Source of the DNA: Welwitschia mirabilis
Taxonomy: Eukaryota > Gnetophyta > Gnetopsida > Welwitschiales
DNA: 24,023 bases
Direction of reading: 5' to 3'
Assembly: GCA_051453625.1 (NCBI GenBank)
Contig: JBOZIK010000001.1
Span: 149,992,507 to 150,016,529, forward strand
Shown: in pieces, positions 1 through 10,562 of the stretch
Layout: the number at the start of each line of letters is the position of its first letter
How positions within the stretch are numbered: the stretch's first letter is position 1
Made by a program: the position numbers and the translations under genes
The notes under the pieces: generated by a model
What the model was told of the DNA's origin: nothing
Database searches by the model: none
The model's input: the letters and a program-made list of their open reading frames with translations, nothing else

Positions 1-599
1 ATTGATAGGGATAATAATCTTTACTCATGAAACACATAATTACATATGATAGCTCATAAAGCTTGATCATTTTAAGAAAAACATCAATAAATATATCATA
101 GTTATATATACCTTTAAAATAAATAAATTAATTAATTAAACCTTGAGTATTTTATATTAACTACATAATCAATTATATAATTCCCCTATGCTTTTGAATT
201 ATAACTCATATTAGTAACTTATGAGTCAAATAGAACAGATTTCTTTGTGATTAAAGAAGAAAAAGTAATTGATCATTTAGTTTAAATTAATTATCAAATG
301 GTTATAATAAAATATTTATGAAGAACATATGAACTTAGCTATCCTCTTATCAACCATATCTAAATAATATTTTCCACTCCTTCTAGATGGCTCACCATTG
401 TCAACTGAGTCTTGAGGCCAACTCAATTGCATCAATTAATCAACATCAAGATAAAACAAAAAATAATCAAACACATAATAACCAAAATAAACCTTTTATC
501 ACTCTTAATTTAGAATAATTAATTAGTGCATTCATGTAGTTTCTATCATAAATACTAAATCAAGGTCAAAACACATAAATGAACAATAATATTATTCAA
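1..599. other. Gene-free AT-rich flank upstream of the chromovirus relic
   Basis: No reading frame of useful length and no recognisable domain on either strand. The stretch should hold the 5' LTR and leader of the chromovirus that follows. However, I could not find a primer binding site of the usual initiator-tRNA type, nor a segment resembling the likely 3' LTR start near 3505. Either the 5' end has been lost or it has decayed beyond recognition by eye. Confidence 0.6.
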
Positions 600-1400
600 C
601 CTAATAAGGATTTTGGTATGAGGAAGTTAATTCAAACATTTATTAAGTTAAATCCACTAATGATTACAGGAGGTTTAGATCCATCAAAAGCAGAAGCATG
701 ACTAAGTAATGTTGAAAAGATTATAAATACCTTAGGATGTGATGAATATGAAAAGGCTTCTTTAGCCATCTACATGTTACAAGGATAAGGTAACTTATGG
801 TGGAAAATAGAGATGGGAACATTAGATGAGGTGGAACCTTAATGGGAATATTTTAAGCACATATTTAAATAAAAGTATATTAATAATTTCTACATTCATT
901 AAAAACTTAGCGATTCTATAATATTAAGCAATCTCATAATGTAACCATAGCTTCTCATGGATGTAAATTTCTAGAATTATTAAGATATGTACCTCATATG
1001 CATCTTGATGAAGAAGCCAAAGCAAATCTCTTTATTAATAGTCTTCTTCCTTTTTTTGTTACTAAAGTATCTATTTTTTGACCTAGGACTCTAGTTAAGG
1101 CTATAGAAAAAGCAAAAGGGCAAAATAAAATTGGCAAATATAACAAGAAAATATGAAACAAATTCCTCTTAAGGATTACAAATTTAACAAAATTAGTTAC
1201 ATGTGTTGCATCATAATAAGAATTGAAATTTTAGTAGGGGTAATATTACTAGTAATAATAATATAAATAAGAATTTCAACAAAAACAAACATGCATCACA
1301 TAAATAAAATTAGAGTATTTCTAGTTACTATGATGTAAGAAATCAATTACAAAGATTTAATTTTAAGTAGAATCCTAGTTATGTTCATTATTAAAATGAA
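600..1400 (+). pseudogene. gag: Chromovirus gag remnant
   Basis: Gag would form the virus-like particle. Conceptual translation around 640-800 gives the pattern typical of plant chromovirus capsid domains: KLNPLMITGGLDP, then NVEKIINTLGCDEYEKA, then YMLQG followed by a WW pair. A second block at about 957-1130, in another frame, gives KFLELLRYVPHMHLDEEAKA, the second half of the same domain. The tryptophan expected after EA in the first block is TGA, the stop one base change from TGG. Several further stops and at least one frameshift lie between the blocks. From 1140 to 1400 the sequence is N/K/S-rich, as in Gag tails, but no zinc knuckle is present. No start codon can be assigned. Confidence 0.8.
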
Positions 1401-1406
1401 AGTACA

Positions 1407-1895
1407 ATAGCTTCTTCCTTAACAAGTCTTTTAAGAAAAATAAAGACTTTCAATGAATAAAAAAAATGGCAACAGTCCTTTGATTTCCTTAATGAGTATT
1501 TAACTAGTGCTCTAATTTAAACAATACTAGCCAATTTTAAAAACTTTTTAATTTACAATGATGCATTAGGAGAAGGACATAGAGCTATTCTTAAATAAGA
1601 TAAAAGAATAATATCCTATAGATTAAGATAACTAAAGATGTGTAAGAGAAATTATCTTATTCATGATTTTGAATTAGTTATAGTAATATTTGCCTTAAAG
1701 TTATGGAAGCATTATCTTCATGATGTTAAAATTCAAGTTTGGAATAACCATAAGAGTTTAAAATAAATTTTTACCTAATAAAATTTGAACCTTAGGCAAA
1801 AATAATAGATGTAATTTCGATGTGATTTTGGTCTTAAAAATTTTATACCATTAGGGCAAGGGGAATAAAATGATGAATACTCTTAGTATGTGTGG
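1407..1895 (+). pseudogene. Chromovirus RT C-terminus and RNase H remnant
   Basis: The frame opens with IASSLTSLLRK and a KKWQQSFDFLNEYLTSA block, the RT connection at the edge of RNase H. It continues with IYNDALGEGHRAILK, ISYRLR then LK, NYLIHDFELVIVIFALKLWK, HYLHD and NHKSLK. These match the conserved RNase H core of plant Ty3 elements (DAS..G.GAVL, YASR.L, HDLEL..VVFALK.W, DHKSL). Stops fall mostly at codons that are Gln, Trp, Tyr or Arg in relatives. The catalytic palm of reverse transcriptase, with its YxDD motif, is absent because the sequence upstream jumps directly to Gag. The end near 1895 is where the usual HPG..N..ADALSR motif fades out. Confidence 0.85.
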
Positions 1896-1938
1896 ATATC
1901 TTAAAGAAATTATAAAAATTTAAAGTTAAATACATGTT

Positions 1939-2865
1939 ATTATTGTAGAGGATCAAAACAAAGATAAAAATTATCAAAAATTAAAGGATCAATTAGAAAA
2001 ATCAATATATTTAAAAGACTTTAGTATTAATTCAAATGGTAATATTAAATTCAAGGGAAGATTCTTAGTTTCGTATGTTAATGAAATCAAATAAAAGCTA
2101 ATGTTTAAATTTCATAATCCTCTAATGTTAGACCATCCCATACTAGGCCATGTATAGATGCCTTACACCCAATCAACTGCCTCTCTATATAACTAGATGA
2201 TCGTAGCTATGCCTTCTGAACATATAAAAAAACATGAAGCAAAAATTTTTATGGTCAAGTATAAAACGGATATAGTTAAATTTATATCAAAGCATCTAAA
2301 TTATTCATAAGTTAAGGTAGAACATAGGGATCTAGTAGAACTACTCTATCCTCATAATATTCCAAAATATAAATGGGATGTGATTTGCACAAATTTTGTA
2401 TTAGGGATTCTAATAATCTCAAGAGGGTAATCACTCAATCATGATTATAATTGATAGGGAAACAAGGTTAGCATACTTCATTATAGTAAATTCTATTAAT
2501 AGTACTAAGGATATAGCTAAAACATATATTTAGAATGTTATTCATTTGCAGGGTGTTCTCTTAGTAATTATTTCTGAAAAAGATTCAAAATTTATGCCTA
2601 GGTTTTGGTAAAAACTACAATTGGGTTAAGGAACTAAGATAAATACATGCATAGCATTTCATCATCAAACAAATGATTAAGAAAAAATAGTTAATTAAAT
2701 CATAGAATATCTTTTTAGAGGATGTGTCTGTAGTCATCTTAAGAGTTGAGAAGAGTACCTACTATTAATGAAATTTGTATATTATAATAGTCATCAAATT
2801 TCTATTCAAATGGCTCCATTTAAAGCTTTATATGATAGGAAATGTAGAGCATTCAATAAATAGAT
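1939..2865 (+). pseudogene. Chromovirus integrase remnant (zinc and catalytic domains)
   Basis: Integrase would insert the cDNA into the genome. The N-terminal part reads NGNIKFKGRFLVSYVNE and then HNPLMLDHP, matching the segment before and inside the HHCC zinc domain. The catalytic core reads VKVEHRDLVELLYPHNIPKY, KWDVICTNFVLG, QGVLLVIISEKDSKFMPRFW, AFHHQTND and YNSHQISIQMAPFKALYD, all recognisable Ty3 integrase blocks. The first catalytic Asp has become Asn (AAT at 2392-2394, where relatives have MDF). The second Asp (GAT, 2582-2584) and the Glu (GAA, 2681-2683) remain. Frameshifts near 2420-2460 and many stops make the copy inactive. Confidence 0.88.
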
Positions 2866-2869
2866 AGGA

Positions 2870-3424
2870 CCTTAAGAAAGATTAACAATAGAACGAGAAA
2901 TGTTATAAGAAATGGAAATTGAGATTAAAACCATTAATAATAGATTAAAGTGTAGTAGATAAGTAAAACATGTATGCATATCATCAAAGAAGAGATCTTA
3001 AACTCCAAGTATCTGATCATGTGTTCCTTAAGTTATTACTAATGAAATCAGTTATGTAAGAAGTTAAGAGATTAAAATTAGCTTCAATATTTCTTGAACC
3101 ATTTCAAATATTGGAATGTATTGGTCCTATTACATAAAAAATTTTTCTACCTTTCAATTGTTACATATTTATAATTTTTTACATATGCATATGCTAGGGA
3201 CGTATATTGAAGATCCTTCTCTAGTATTAAATTGGTCTTAAATTTAGGTGAAGCTTAATTGTTTAACTATAAAAGAGCTAAAAGTAGTGTTAGAATAGTA
3301 AACTACCACTTCGCAGAATAAAGAGATACAGAAGTAAAGATAAAATGGATTAATTATAGTCTTGATGAAGCTACTTAGAAGTAAGAAGAATCAATGAAAA
3401 ATAAATACCTATGCCTTTTCGAAT
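2870..3424 (+). pseudogene. Integrase C-terminus with chromodomain-like module
   Basis: After the integrase core the sequence retains pieces of the GPF-type C-terminal region (ILECIGPIT around 3110, then TYIEDPSLV around 3200). Next comes LTIKELKVVLE, and finally IKWINYSLDEAT with a following EESMKNKYLCLF. Plant chromoviruses end with VKVxWxxxxxEEATWE and a ...YPxLF tail inside the chromodomain, so the match is clear. Chromodomains in this family read histone marks and steer insertion. Codons corresponding to Trp and Gln are stops here, and frames change several times. Confidence 0.75.
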
Positions 3425-3488
3425 CCCATATTATGTAATCTTAGACTCTCAAATCACTATGTACTTTGATTTTCTTAAGTAAATACTT

Positions 3489-3560
3489 TTTAAGTAGGGA
3501 AATATATTATATCCCAGATTTTGTAATCTTTAATTAGTAAATGTAATACATGATTACGAG
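3489..3560 (+). other. Probable polypurine tract and 3' LTR start of the chromovirus
   Basis: About 65 bases after the chromodomain the sequence reads TTTAAGTAGGGA, then TATTATATCCCAGATTTTG. Plant chromoviruses of this type often end with a purine stretch followed by an LTR beginning TGTAAxAxCCCxGATTT, so this is a likely, mutated boundary (TG has become TA). I could not find a second copy of the LTR, so its 3' end is not assigned. Confidence 0.4.
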
Positions 3561-4439
3561 AGTCTCTAAATTATATAGTACATTTTAATATTAAAATTTT
3601 AATAAAAATCATTTTTTCTTCAAAGAGAATCAATGTGTAGCATTACAATTAGTAAAGTATTAAATTTCTTATGCCAAACTATAGTTTAATTTATAGACAA
3701 TCATAAGGTCACTAATTAATTAATATTTATTTAAATAATAATAATTATAATTATTTTAATACTAGATAAACCTATTTATAATTATACAACTAATTGACAT
3801 TGTTAAATAGTTAAATAAAAAATTAATATAAAGGTATATAAAATAATCAAATGTTTATGAAAATTACATATGACATCTTCATTTTAATTTCATATTACTT
3901 ATTTAAATCTTAAAAAAATTAAAATTTCTTGGTAAAAGTTGAAGCATAATAAGTAAATAAAAGTAAGAGTGCTATGTGTAATTAAAAAAAGTAAAGGAGT
4001 AATATGTCCAACTATAATATTTCTTTATTTTAACATTTTCTTTACATTCAATTAGGGCACTTCTTTCTTGTTGTTTGTATTATTGATGTAATGGATCGTG
4101 AATAATGTAAAAATTTGAATAAGAACATACATTGTTATCCATAAACCAAAAATAACAAATGAGTAGAATTTATTATTCCATGGATTTTATTTTTATTGAT
4201 ATTTATGGAAGTACATTTTACATAAAATATCATTTTTCTTGTTACGTCATATAGTAATCTTGAAATTAGTGCATTTATTCTTCCAATGCATTTTAAATAT
4301 GTTTTGAAATCATTTTCAACTAATGAATGATAGCATGAAGAAATAATGTATGTAATTGATCTTGTTAAATAGAGTAAATAAATTACTTACCCTAATTAGA
4401 TGCATAAGTTATAAATAAGATTCCTTTACCCATTTACAC

Positions 4440-4690
4440 ATCATTATCAGTTCTTACACAAGCTCTTATAACTTCTCATTGATCAATATCATCACTGGTT
4501 ATTCATATGTTAATTTCTCCTCTAGATAAGCTCATCCAACTTGCTACTGATTATTCTTATTAATGTCCATATTATTTTTACATAAAATCCATTCAAATTG
4601 TTATTGATCAATTTTGTCATTATCATTCACATGTCCATATCATTTTACACAAAGTCCATTCAACTTATCATTGATCAATATTAATAAATA
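4440..4690. repeat. Degenerate minisatellite, unit about 62-68 bp
   Basis: The motif TTGATCAAT recurs near 4479, 4604 and 4671. TGTCCATAT recurs at 4564 and 4632, and CCATTCAA and CATCCAACTT at matching offsets. The last two units align closely over about 50 bp, each running from GTCCATAT through a CATTTTACA-like block to TTGATCAAT. One or two more diverged units lie to the left. No coding potential is apparent. Confidence 0.6.
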
Positions 4691-5103
4691 AAAGATATTT
4701 TTTAACCTTATAGGTAAAATGATATAGTTGGTTTTTATCAAATTCTATTAAGGACTTTTGGTGCACTATTTATTTAAAAATAGATCCCTCTTGTTTTTTC
4801 CCCTCAAACTAGTATTTTTAAAGAAATTTTATGCAACCAAAATTTCTTCTCAATCTTTCATTCTTTTGAGTGTCAATTTGAAGGTTAGATTTTAAATCTT
4901 GGAGCTTAAAGCTTAAAAACTTAAACCTTAAAACTTGAAACTCAAAAATTCATCAATATTCTTCAAGGATTATCAATCTTTTTTCCCTCCAAGTAGGTTC
5001 TTCTTTTATTAGAATTTTTGCTCAATTTCTTGCATGAGTCTTATGGATATGATTCTAGCATTAATGTAGTTATTTATATTTTTCTTTCCATTATTTAATA
5101 CAA

Positions 5104-5252
5104 AGATGAGGAAGATATTTAAGGGATCTATTTATATTCTTAGTTGATGGGGCTACTAATGGATATTTTCCCTCACATTGGCATAGATGAGAATAAGGAA
5201 GAGATTTGAGGGACCTCATAACATGCTTAGCTTATATGTCTCTAATGGATAC
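5104..5252. repeat. Two-copy degenerate direct repeat of about 70 bp
   Basis: The segment starting AGATGAGGAAGATATTTAAGG at 5104 is repeated from 5185 as a diverged copy (GAATAAGGAAGAGATTTGAGG). Both copies end in a CTAATGGATA plus TTTT block about 60 bp later. The offset is 81 bp. This appears to be an old local duplication. Confidence 0.6.
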
Positions 5253-6301
5253 TTTTATTTAAGTGACTTGTTAAAATTTATTTTATATTAGATTGATAAT
5301 AAAGCCTTAATATAATATATGTATGTAATTCTCAAGAATCCATTTAAGTTAGGCACTCTTTCCTAGAAAATCCTAAGGCTCTTGGTATTTAATGCATGAT
5401 TTATTGTTGTAAGTTTAATTTATATTACTTATAATTAGATTTTACATATTTTAAATCATAATTTTTGTTATGAATTCTTAGTTTATTTAATTTATTTTTA
5501 TTTTTATAAAGTAGTATGAGTTCTCATGTTTTTAGTTTTAACAAAGCTTACCTTTTTCCAAAAGTAAAGCATAACTTAATAAAGATATAATGCATTTAAT
5601 ACTAAGTAAAACTTTATTAATTTTTTAGTGTACAATTACAATCATGTTAAGAATTTAAAAGTTTTAAAATAGAGAGTAAAATAATTTTTAAAATTTATTT
5701 TATGACAATAACTAAAAAATTACAAATAGAAAACATCAAGGAAAAGGTCTCCATTTTCAAAATTTATAGAAAATTTTGTAAAATATATAAATGAAGTATT
5801 TACTTATTTAAAAAATCTATGATAATTAAATATTATAGCCATCTTAATAAAGGCTATTATTTTACCAATTCTAAAATTTAGGTAGTTTTTATTATTAAAC
5901 GTTCAATCTGGGAAATGTATCTATGCTAATATAGGTTTAATAAAATTAGTTTTTAGGAATATCATGATGAGTCTAGTTTAAGAAGAGTAAGTGTAATTTA
6001 TTTTAGTAGTCTTAAATGATTAATTATAAATTTCAATTTCAATGCCTTCTAAAACATAAGAAAATTGGTAACTAATTTTAATAATTATAGGAAATTATTT
6101 AATGCAAGCACCAAATTATTTTAAATACTACATATGATTTCTAGTTACGCTAGATTTGTCTTTTAACTAGTTTTATATACTATTTATTAAAATTTAAGTT
6201 CTTATTGTTACATGTTAAGCACAAACATTTGGATTTCTTATTTAATAATTTTAGAGATGTGTAGCCTAATCACTTATCTTTATTAATGTTTCTTTTTAAT
6301 A

Positions 6302-6323
6302 ATATATATATATATATATATAT
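6302..6323. repeat. (TA)n microsatellite
   Basis: An uninterrupted alternating TA run of about 11 repeats, followed by GTATATG. It is a simple repeat in otherwise non-repetitive AT-rich DNA. Confidence 0.95.
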
Positions 6324-7020
6324 GTATATGTAGACATACTTTAGTTAACTTTATTTTAATATAGATACTTAGAATTTATAAAAGGGATTTAAAAATTGAC
6401 TCAGTTACACAAATGGAGCATATCTCTTTAATAGAACTTGGATGTATTAATGTGCCTTATTTGAAAACAACTGCTATAATGTGAAAACAAAAATGAATTT
6501 TTTTTAATTTGTTTTGACTTTCATGCTTTGAAAATGTGTTATTTTCCTTTTACATAAAATAAAAAAGATGTTTATATGCACTATTTTTCTTCTATATGAT
6601 TATTTTACTAAAATAATCCAATGATAACTAGATTTTTTTATTAGGTAAATAACCCATTAAATATCCACATAATTGTATGCTTGAATTAATATATTATATT
6701 AATTCAAATAAACAAAGATAATATCAATAAATATTCATTCTCATACTTGGATTTCATTCTCCAAGGTGGATTACATTATAATTTTATTTATAAACCCTTT
6801 TGAAAGTGGATTTAATTATTACTCTCTTGTCCTACCAATGCATACATTTACTTTGATATAATATCTTGAGACCTTAATATCAAAGGATTATGTTACACCA
6901 TCTTAAGATGCTTCCAGGAAGCAAGAATCATTTGTGAACATGCATCCATCTCATGTACTGCCTGTCACCTGTATTAGGAATATATAGAGGTAAAACCTAA
7001 TCCCATGGAGTTGAGCCCAG

Positions 7021-7374
7021 TTATGCTTCAATAGTGTGGACTCTAAAGTAGAATTATCATCTCTTCTCTCATCCAAATAATAGATAGGATGATGATTTGT
7101 TATCTTTTAATCTATTTCTTATTGTTTTCTATTTGTAGTATGCTATGATATGATTAATCTAGAGAAGAAATATCTCAGAGGGAAAAAATATAATAGAACA
7201 GAACCTTAAAGAAGAATTGGTGAATACTGGAAAAAAGTTAAAAGAATAATCTCCAGGTGCACTAAATCCTCCTTCTGAATTTTTTTTTCTGAATCTGATT
7301 TCCTTAACGAAAAACCTATAGAAGGAGAGAACGAACTTACAATATTGAGTGATTTCCAAAAACAAAAACAAGTA
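7021..7374 (+). other. End of the 5' leader and start of gag, unit A1
   Basis: The segment contains ATCATC (7056), TCATCC (7069-7074) and GGATGATGAT (7087-7096), the inverted-repeat motif found in the leaders, tails and LTRs of this family. From about 7150 the sequence becomes purine-rich and translates in pieces to Lys/Glu-rich peptides such as LKEELVNTGKKLKE. These resemble the repeat-bearing Gag N-terminus of 15208-15384. Frameshifts prevent assigning a start codon. Upstream of 7021 I find no LTR or primer site, so the unit looks 5'-truncated. Confidence 0.45.
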
Positions 7375-7380
7375 GTAGGA

Positions 7381-8330
7381 TCTTCTACCCCTAATCCAAA
7401 CCTTACCCTAAGGGAATTATTAGCAAATAAGAAAAGATAAATTCAAAACCCTTTTGACCTATTCTCAGGAGATGATATTAAGATTAAAAATCTACATGCC
7501 TATCTAACTTTTAGTGATGAAACAAATGAAGATCCCTTTCAACACATTACTAATATCAAATAACTTATCCTCACCTCAAGGAATGAGAAGAAAAAAATCA
7601 GTGATAGAACCTACATGATAATCATTCCCATGACCTTAAAGGGTAGAACAAAACTTTGGTAAAAAAGTATATCTCACAAAAGTATAAAAAAATGGGATCA
7701 AGTGAAAAAAACCTTTATAAAAAGATTTATAAGTGAAGAAATTATGAGAAAAAGGAGAAAGGAGATGATAAACTTTCAACAAAAACCAAATGAAAATTAT
7801 GCCTCCATACACGATCATTTCTTAATAGTAATCCATTATAATCCATAGATGATTTTTCAAGACCAGAACAATTAGACTACTTTTATAGTGGATTAAATCC
7901 ACACATAAAGAAACTTGTAAATTTCTCTTGTGGTGGAAATCTTCTGAACTTTACATTAGAATATGCTTGTTCAAAATTAGATGAACTTGTGGAGGTTAGT
8001 TAAACTTGGTCAACCCCTAAGGAAAACTGACATGTAGGCCAACTTATCAAAGATTAGACTTGGCTAAAAAAGAAAAATAGTTAGAAGATAACCCTATAGA
8101 TACTATGAGGTAATTTACAACAACCTTTGATAAATAAACATAAATGATTTTAGATGCTAAAAATGCAAATGAAAGGAATGTTATACAAACTTGTGATTTA
8201 TGTTAGAACAACTATCATGTTATCAAAAATTGTCCTCTTTTACCAACTTATAAAGAGAGAATTTGAGAGAAAGTTTTTGCTTTCAACCAACCATCTCAAA
8301 ACTTCCATCAAGCATAATATAGGTTGAGCC
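7381..8330 (+). pseudogene. gag: gag remnant A1: capsid-like domain and zinc knuckle
   Basis: Gag would form the particle and bind the RNA. Conceptual translation gives an N-terminal RELLANKKR, then FSDETNEDPFQHITNI, ISDRTYMIIIPMTLKGRTKLW, SISHKSIKKWDQVKKTFIKR and, after a one-base loss near 7846, YFYSGLNPHIKKLVNFSCGG with LLNFTLEYACSKLDELVEV. These are the blocks of plant Athila/Tat-type retrotransposon Gag. At 8192-8233 there is a complete CX2CX4HX4C zinc knuckle (CDLC, one stop codon, NNYHVIKNC), the only copy in the window with all four ligands. TAA and TAG codons sit where relatives have Gln or Trp. Confidence 0.85.
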
Positions 8331-8957
8331 TTCTTTAACAAAAAAATCATCAGCCTTTTAGAAGCCAACAGAAAAATGCATACTACCAACCAAGTTTATC
8401 TAACTTTTAACATTCAAATGATCAACTTACAAATTCTATGGATAAAATGATAAGAATATAAGAGGCAACAAATACCAAACTAGATAACTTGGTAAGTGTC
8501 CTTTAACAAACTTTATTAGCAAACCAAAGACCTCAAGAAACTTTACCTAAACAACCTTTACCCAACCCAAATGAGCTAAGAAAAGATTATAAGATTATGA
8601 TAAGAAGTGAACAAGAAATAAACCCTTATCTATGTGAACCTTCCACCTCCAAAACAATGAATAAGAGGAGGAAGAAGACATCGAAATTTTAAAAGATTAT
8701 AACTTTCCTTATCTTAGTGAGAAGGAAAAGAAAAATACAACTACACCTTGGCTTGATAGGCTTAACAACACTTTAATTTTTAATGATCATTTAAAAGCCT
8801 TGATGAAAAATGTAAGCATAAGTATTCCTTTTTGAAAAGTTTTACAAGAAAATTCTAGGTATGCAAAACTATGAAAAGACTTGATAAGAAGAAAACAAAA
8901 ATGAGTTATCCCTAGCAAAGCCTTCCTAGCTCAATCTCTCATGAATTTAGTATTACA
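8331..8957 (+). pseudogene. Gag-protease linker, unit A1
   Basis: The segment lies between the zinc knuckle and protease. It is Gln/Asn-rich at first (QPFRSQQKNAYYQPSLSNF, then TAA at 8408-8410 in frame with the knuckle). It then carries LANQRPQ, NPNELRKDYK and CEPSTS. The last part (TPWLDRLNN, ALMKNVSISIPF, TGA at 8833-8835, KVLQENSRYAKL, KDLIRRKQK) matches the block that precedes protease in Athila/Tat polyproteins (IPFxExLxQxPxYAKFxKDLLxxKRK). The same linker recurs in A2 and C. Several frameshifts and stops interrupt it. Confidence 0.7.
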
Positions 8958-9425
8958 AAATCACCAAAATTTAAAGATCTAGGAGTAGCAATAGTAAATG
9001 TTACTATATAGGAAAACTAAAAAAATTAAAAAAGTATTAATTGATATTGGAGTGAGTGTTAACATTATGCCTCTTCACATTCATAAGAGGCTTGGTTTAA
9101 AAGATAGAATAAAGCCTACTTTGGTTATTTTAGAATTAGCAGATACATTAGTTAAGAAACCATTAGACATTATTAAGAATTTGACAATTCAAATAGAAGA
9201 GGATCACCACCTCATTAACATAATTATCATGAAAGTTAATGATGACAGAGGATATTCTTTACTTCTAGGTAGAGCCTTTTGTGCAATAGCCCACTACATC
9301 AAGAAAAGGAATAATGATAAGTCATTTTGAAAATAGAACTTTTACAATTAAAGTCTTTGATGTAGCTGAGAAAGATTTAGGTGATTACAATATGAACATT
9401 AAAGAGAATGTCAAACCTACTTTAT
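8958..9425 (+). pseudogene. Retropepsin-like aspartic protease remnant, unit A1
   Basis: This protease would cleave the Gag polyprotein. The longest open part starts at 8998 and reads KVLIDIGVSVNIMPLHIHKR, then PTLVILELADTLVKKPLDII and YSLLLGRAFCAIAHYI. This is the plant retropepsin pattern (LxDxGASxNxMP, LQLAD, ILGRPF), with the catalytic Asp kept in DIG. A frameshift just upstream of 9000 separates it from the NVTI strand, and another near 9305 moves the continuation (CHFxNRxF-like, then IKVFDVAEKDLGDYNMNIKE) into the frame that begins at 9314. The end is lost in the gap. Of the three protease copies it keeps the most complete active site. Confidence 0.88.
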
Positions 9426-9918
9426 NNNNNNNNNNNNNNNNNNNNNNNNNNNNNNNNNNNNNNNNNNNNNNNNNNNNNNNNNNNNNNNNNNNNNNNNNNN
9501 NNNNNNNNNNNNNNNNNNNNNNNNNNNNNNNNNNNNNNNNNNNNNNNNNNNNNNNNNNNNNNNNNNNNNNNNNNNNNNNNNNNNNNNNNNNNNNNNNNNN
9601 NNNNNNNNNNNNNNNNNNNNNNNNNNNNNNNNNNNNNNNNNNNNNNNNNNNNNNNNNNNNNNNNNNNNNNNNNNNNNNNNNNNNNNNNNNNNNNNNNNNN
9701 NNNNNNNNNNNNNNNNNNNNNNNNNNNNNNNNNNNNNNNNNNNNNNNNNNNNNNNNNNNNNNNNNNNNNNNNNNNNNNNNNNNNNNNNNNNNNNNNNNNN
9801 NNNNNNNNNNNNNNNNNNNNNNNNNNNNNNNNNNNNNNNNNNNNNNNNNNNNNNNNNNNNNNNNNNNNNNNNNNNNNNNNNNNNNNNNNNNNNNNNNNNN
9901 NNNNNNNNNNNNNNNNNN
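9426..9918. other. Assembly gap (493 N)
   Basis: A run of unknown bases. The sequence before it is the C-terminal part of a protease, and the sequence after it is an earlier part (Gag-protease linker) of a related copy. The gap therefore hides the junction between two units. Frames that appear to cross it are meaningless. Confidence 1.
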
Positions 9919-10560
9919 CAAAATAATCATCAAATTTTTAGAAACTAATTTGAAAATATACATTACCAATCAAGTTCATCCAACTTTTAGAATTTAAATG
10001 ATTAACTTGCAAGCTCTTTAGATGAAATGAAAAGAGCACAAGAGATAAGAAATGCCAAAATAGATAACTTGGTAAGTGTCCTTCAAGAAACTTTATTGGC
10101 AAACCAAAGACCTTAAGGAACTTTACCTACACAACCTTTGTCCAATCCAAATAAACTAAGAAGAGACTGCAAGGTTGTGACAAGAAGTGGATAAGAAACA
10201 AACCCTCCTCCATGTGAACCTTTCATATCCCAAAATAATGAAAAGAAAGAGAAAAATGACATTGAAATTTTAGATGATTACAACTTCCCTTCTCTTGGCA
10301 AGAAGAAAAAGAAAAATTCAGATACCCCTTGGCTTGACAGGATTAATAACAATTTAACTTTCAGTGATTATTTAAAAGCCTCAATAAAAAAAGTGAACAT
10401 AAGTCTTCCTTTTTGAAAAGTTATACAAGAAAATTTGGGGTATGCAAAGTAATGAAAAGACTTGATAGGAAGAAAATAAAAAATAATCATTCCTAGTAAG
10501 GTTTTCTTGTCTAATCCCTCATGAACTTAGTGTTACAAAAATTACTAAAATTTAAAGATT
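9919..10560 (+). pseudogene. Gag-protease linker, unit A2
   Basis: Homologous to 8341-8957, with an offset of about 1580 bp. It includes the Gln/Asn-rich part with a stop at the shared codon (TAG 9988-9990). Next come LVSVLQETLLANQRP, NPNxLRRDCKVVTRS, ILDDYNFPSLGKKKKKNSD and TPWLDRINNNLTFSDYLKA, then ISLPF followed by TGA (10414-10416), KVIQENLGYAK and KDLIGRK. The block order is that of Athila/Tat polyproteins upstream of protease. Stops are frequent. The zinc knuckle that should precede it is lost in the gap. Confidence 0.7.
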
Positions 10561-10562
10561 CA

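Larger units (their letters stand above)
600..3500 (+). mobile_element. Degenerate, internally deleted Ty3/gypsy chromovirus
   Basis: In + strand order the segment holds a Gag remnant, the last part of reverse transcriptase with RNase H, integrase, and a C-terminal chromodomain-like module. This is the gene order of Ty3/gypsy elements, and the final module places it among plant chromoviruses. The nucleocapsid, protease and most of reverse transcriptase are missing: the Gag tail joins the RT end near 1400. Every domain is cut by several stops and frameshifts, so the copy is long dead. A polypurine-like stretch and a plausible 3' LTR start follow at about 3489-3513. Confidence 0.85.
3561..7020. 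other. Long gene-free AT-rich stretch
   Basis: No frame of significant length and no recognised domain on either strand. It probably holds the rest of the chromovirus 3' LTR and older debris. A segment at about 6395-6475 (GACTCAGTTACAC, GGAGCATATCTCTTTA) is vaguely like internal parts of plant Ty3 LTRs, but I cannot prove this. At 4902-4945 there is a run of short CTTAAA-type repeats. Three clearer tandem repeats are listed separately. Confidence 0.55.

Noticed and set aside
612-624. TTGGTATGAGGAAG as a tRNA-Met type primer site
   Set aside because: Only the first few bases match TGGTATCAGAGC, and it lies inside the conceptual Gag reading frame.
600-3420. TAA/TAG codons where relatives have Gln, suggesting a ciliate-like genetic code
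   Set aside because: Stops also replace Trp, Tyr, Glu and Arg codons, TGA is included, and frameshifts are common. Decay of dead elements explains all of it.
7159-7818. Minus-strand ORFs at 7159-7371 and 7636-7818
   Set aside because: They lie opposite the gag leader and capsid region of unit A1 and give Phe/Tyr-rich peptides with no family match. They are shadows.
9314-9997. Long ORFs crossing 9426-9918
   Set aside because: They are open only because unknown bases hide stops. Only the parts outside the gap were interpreted.
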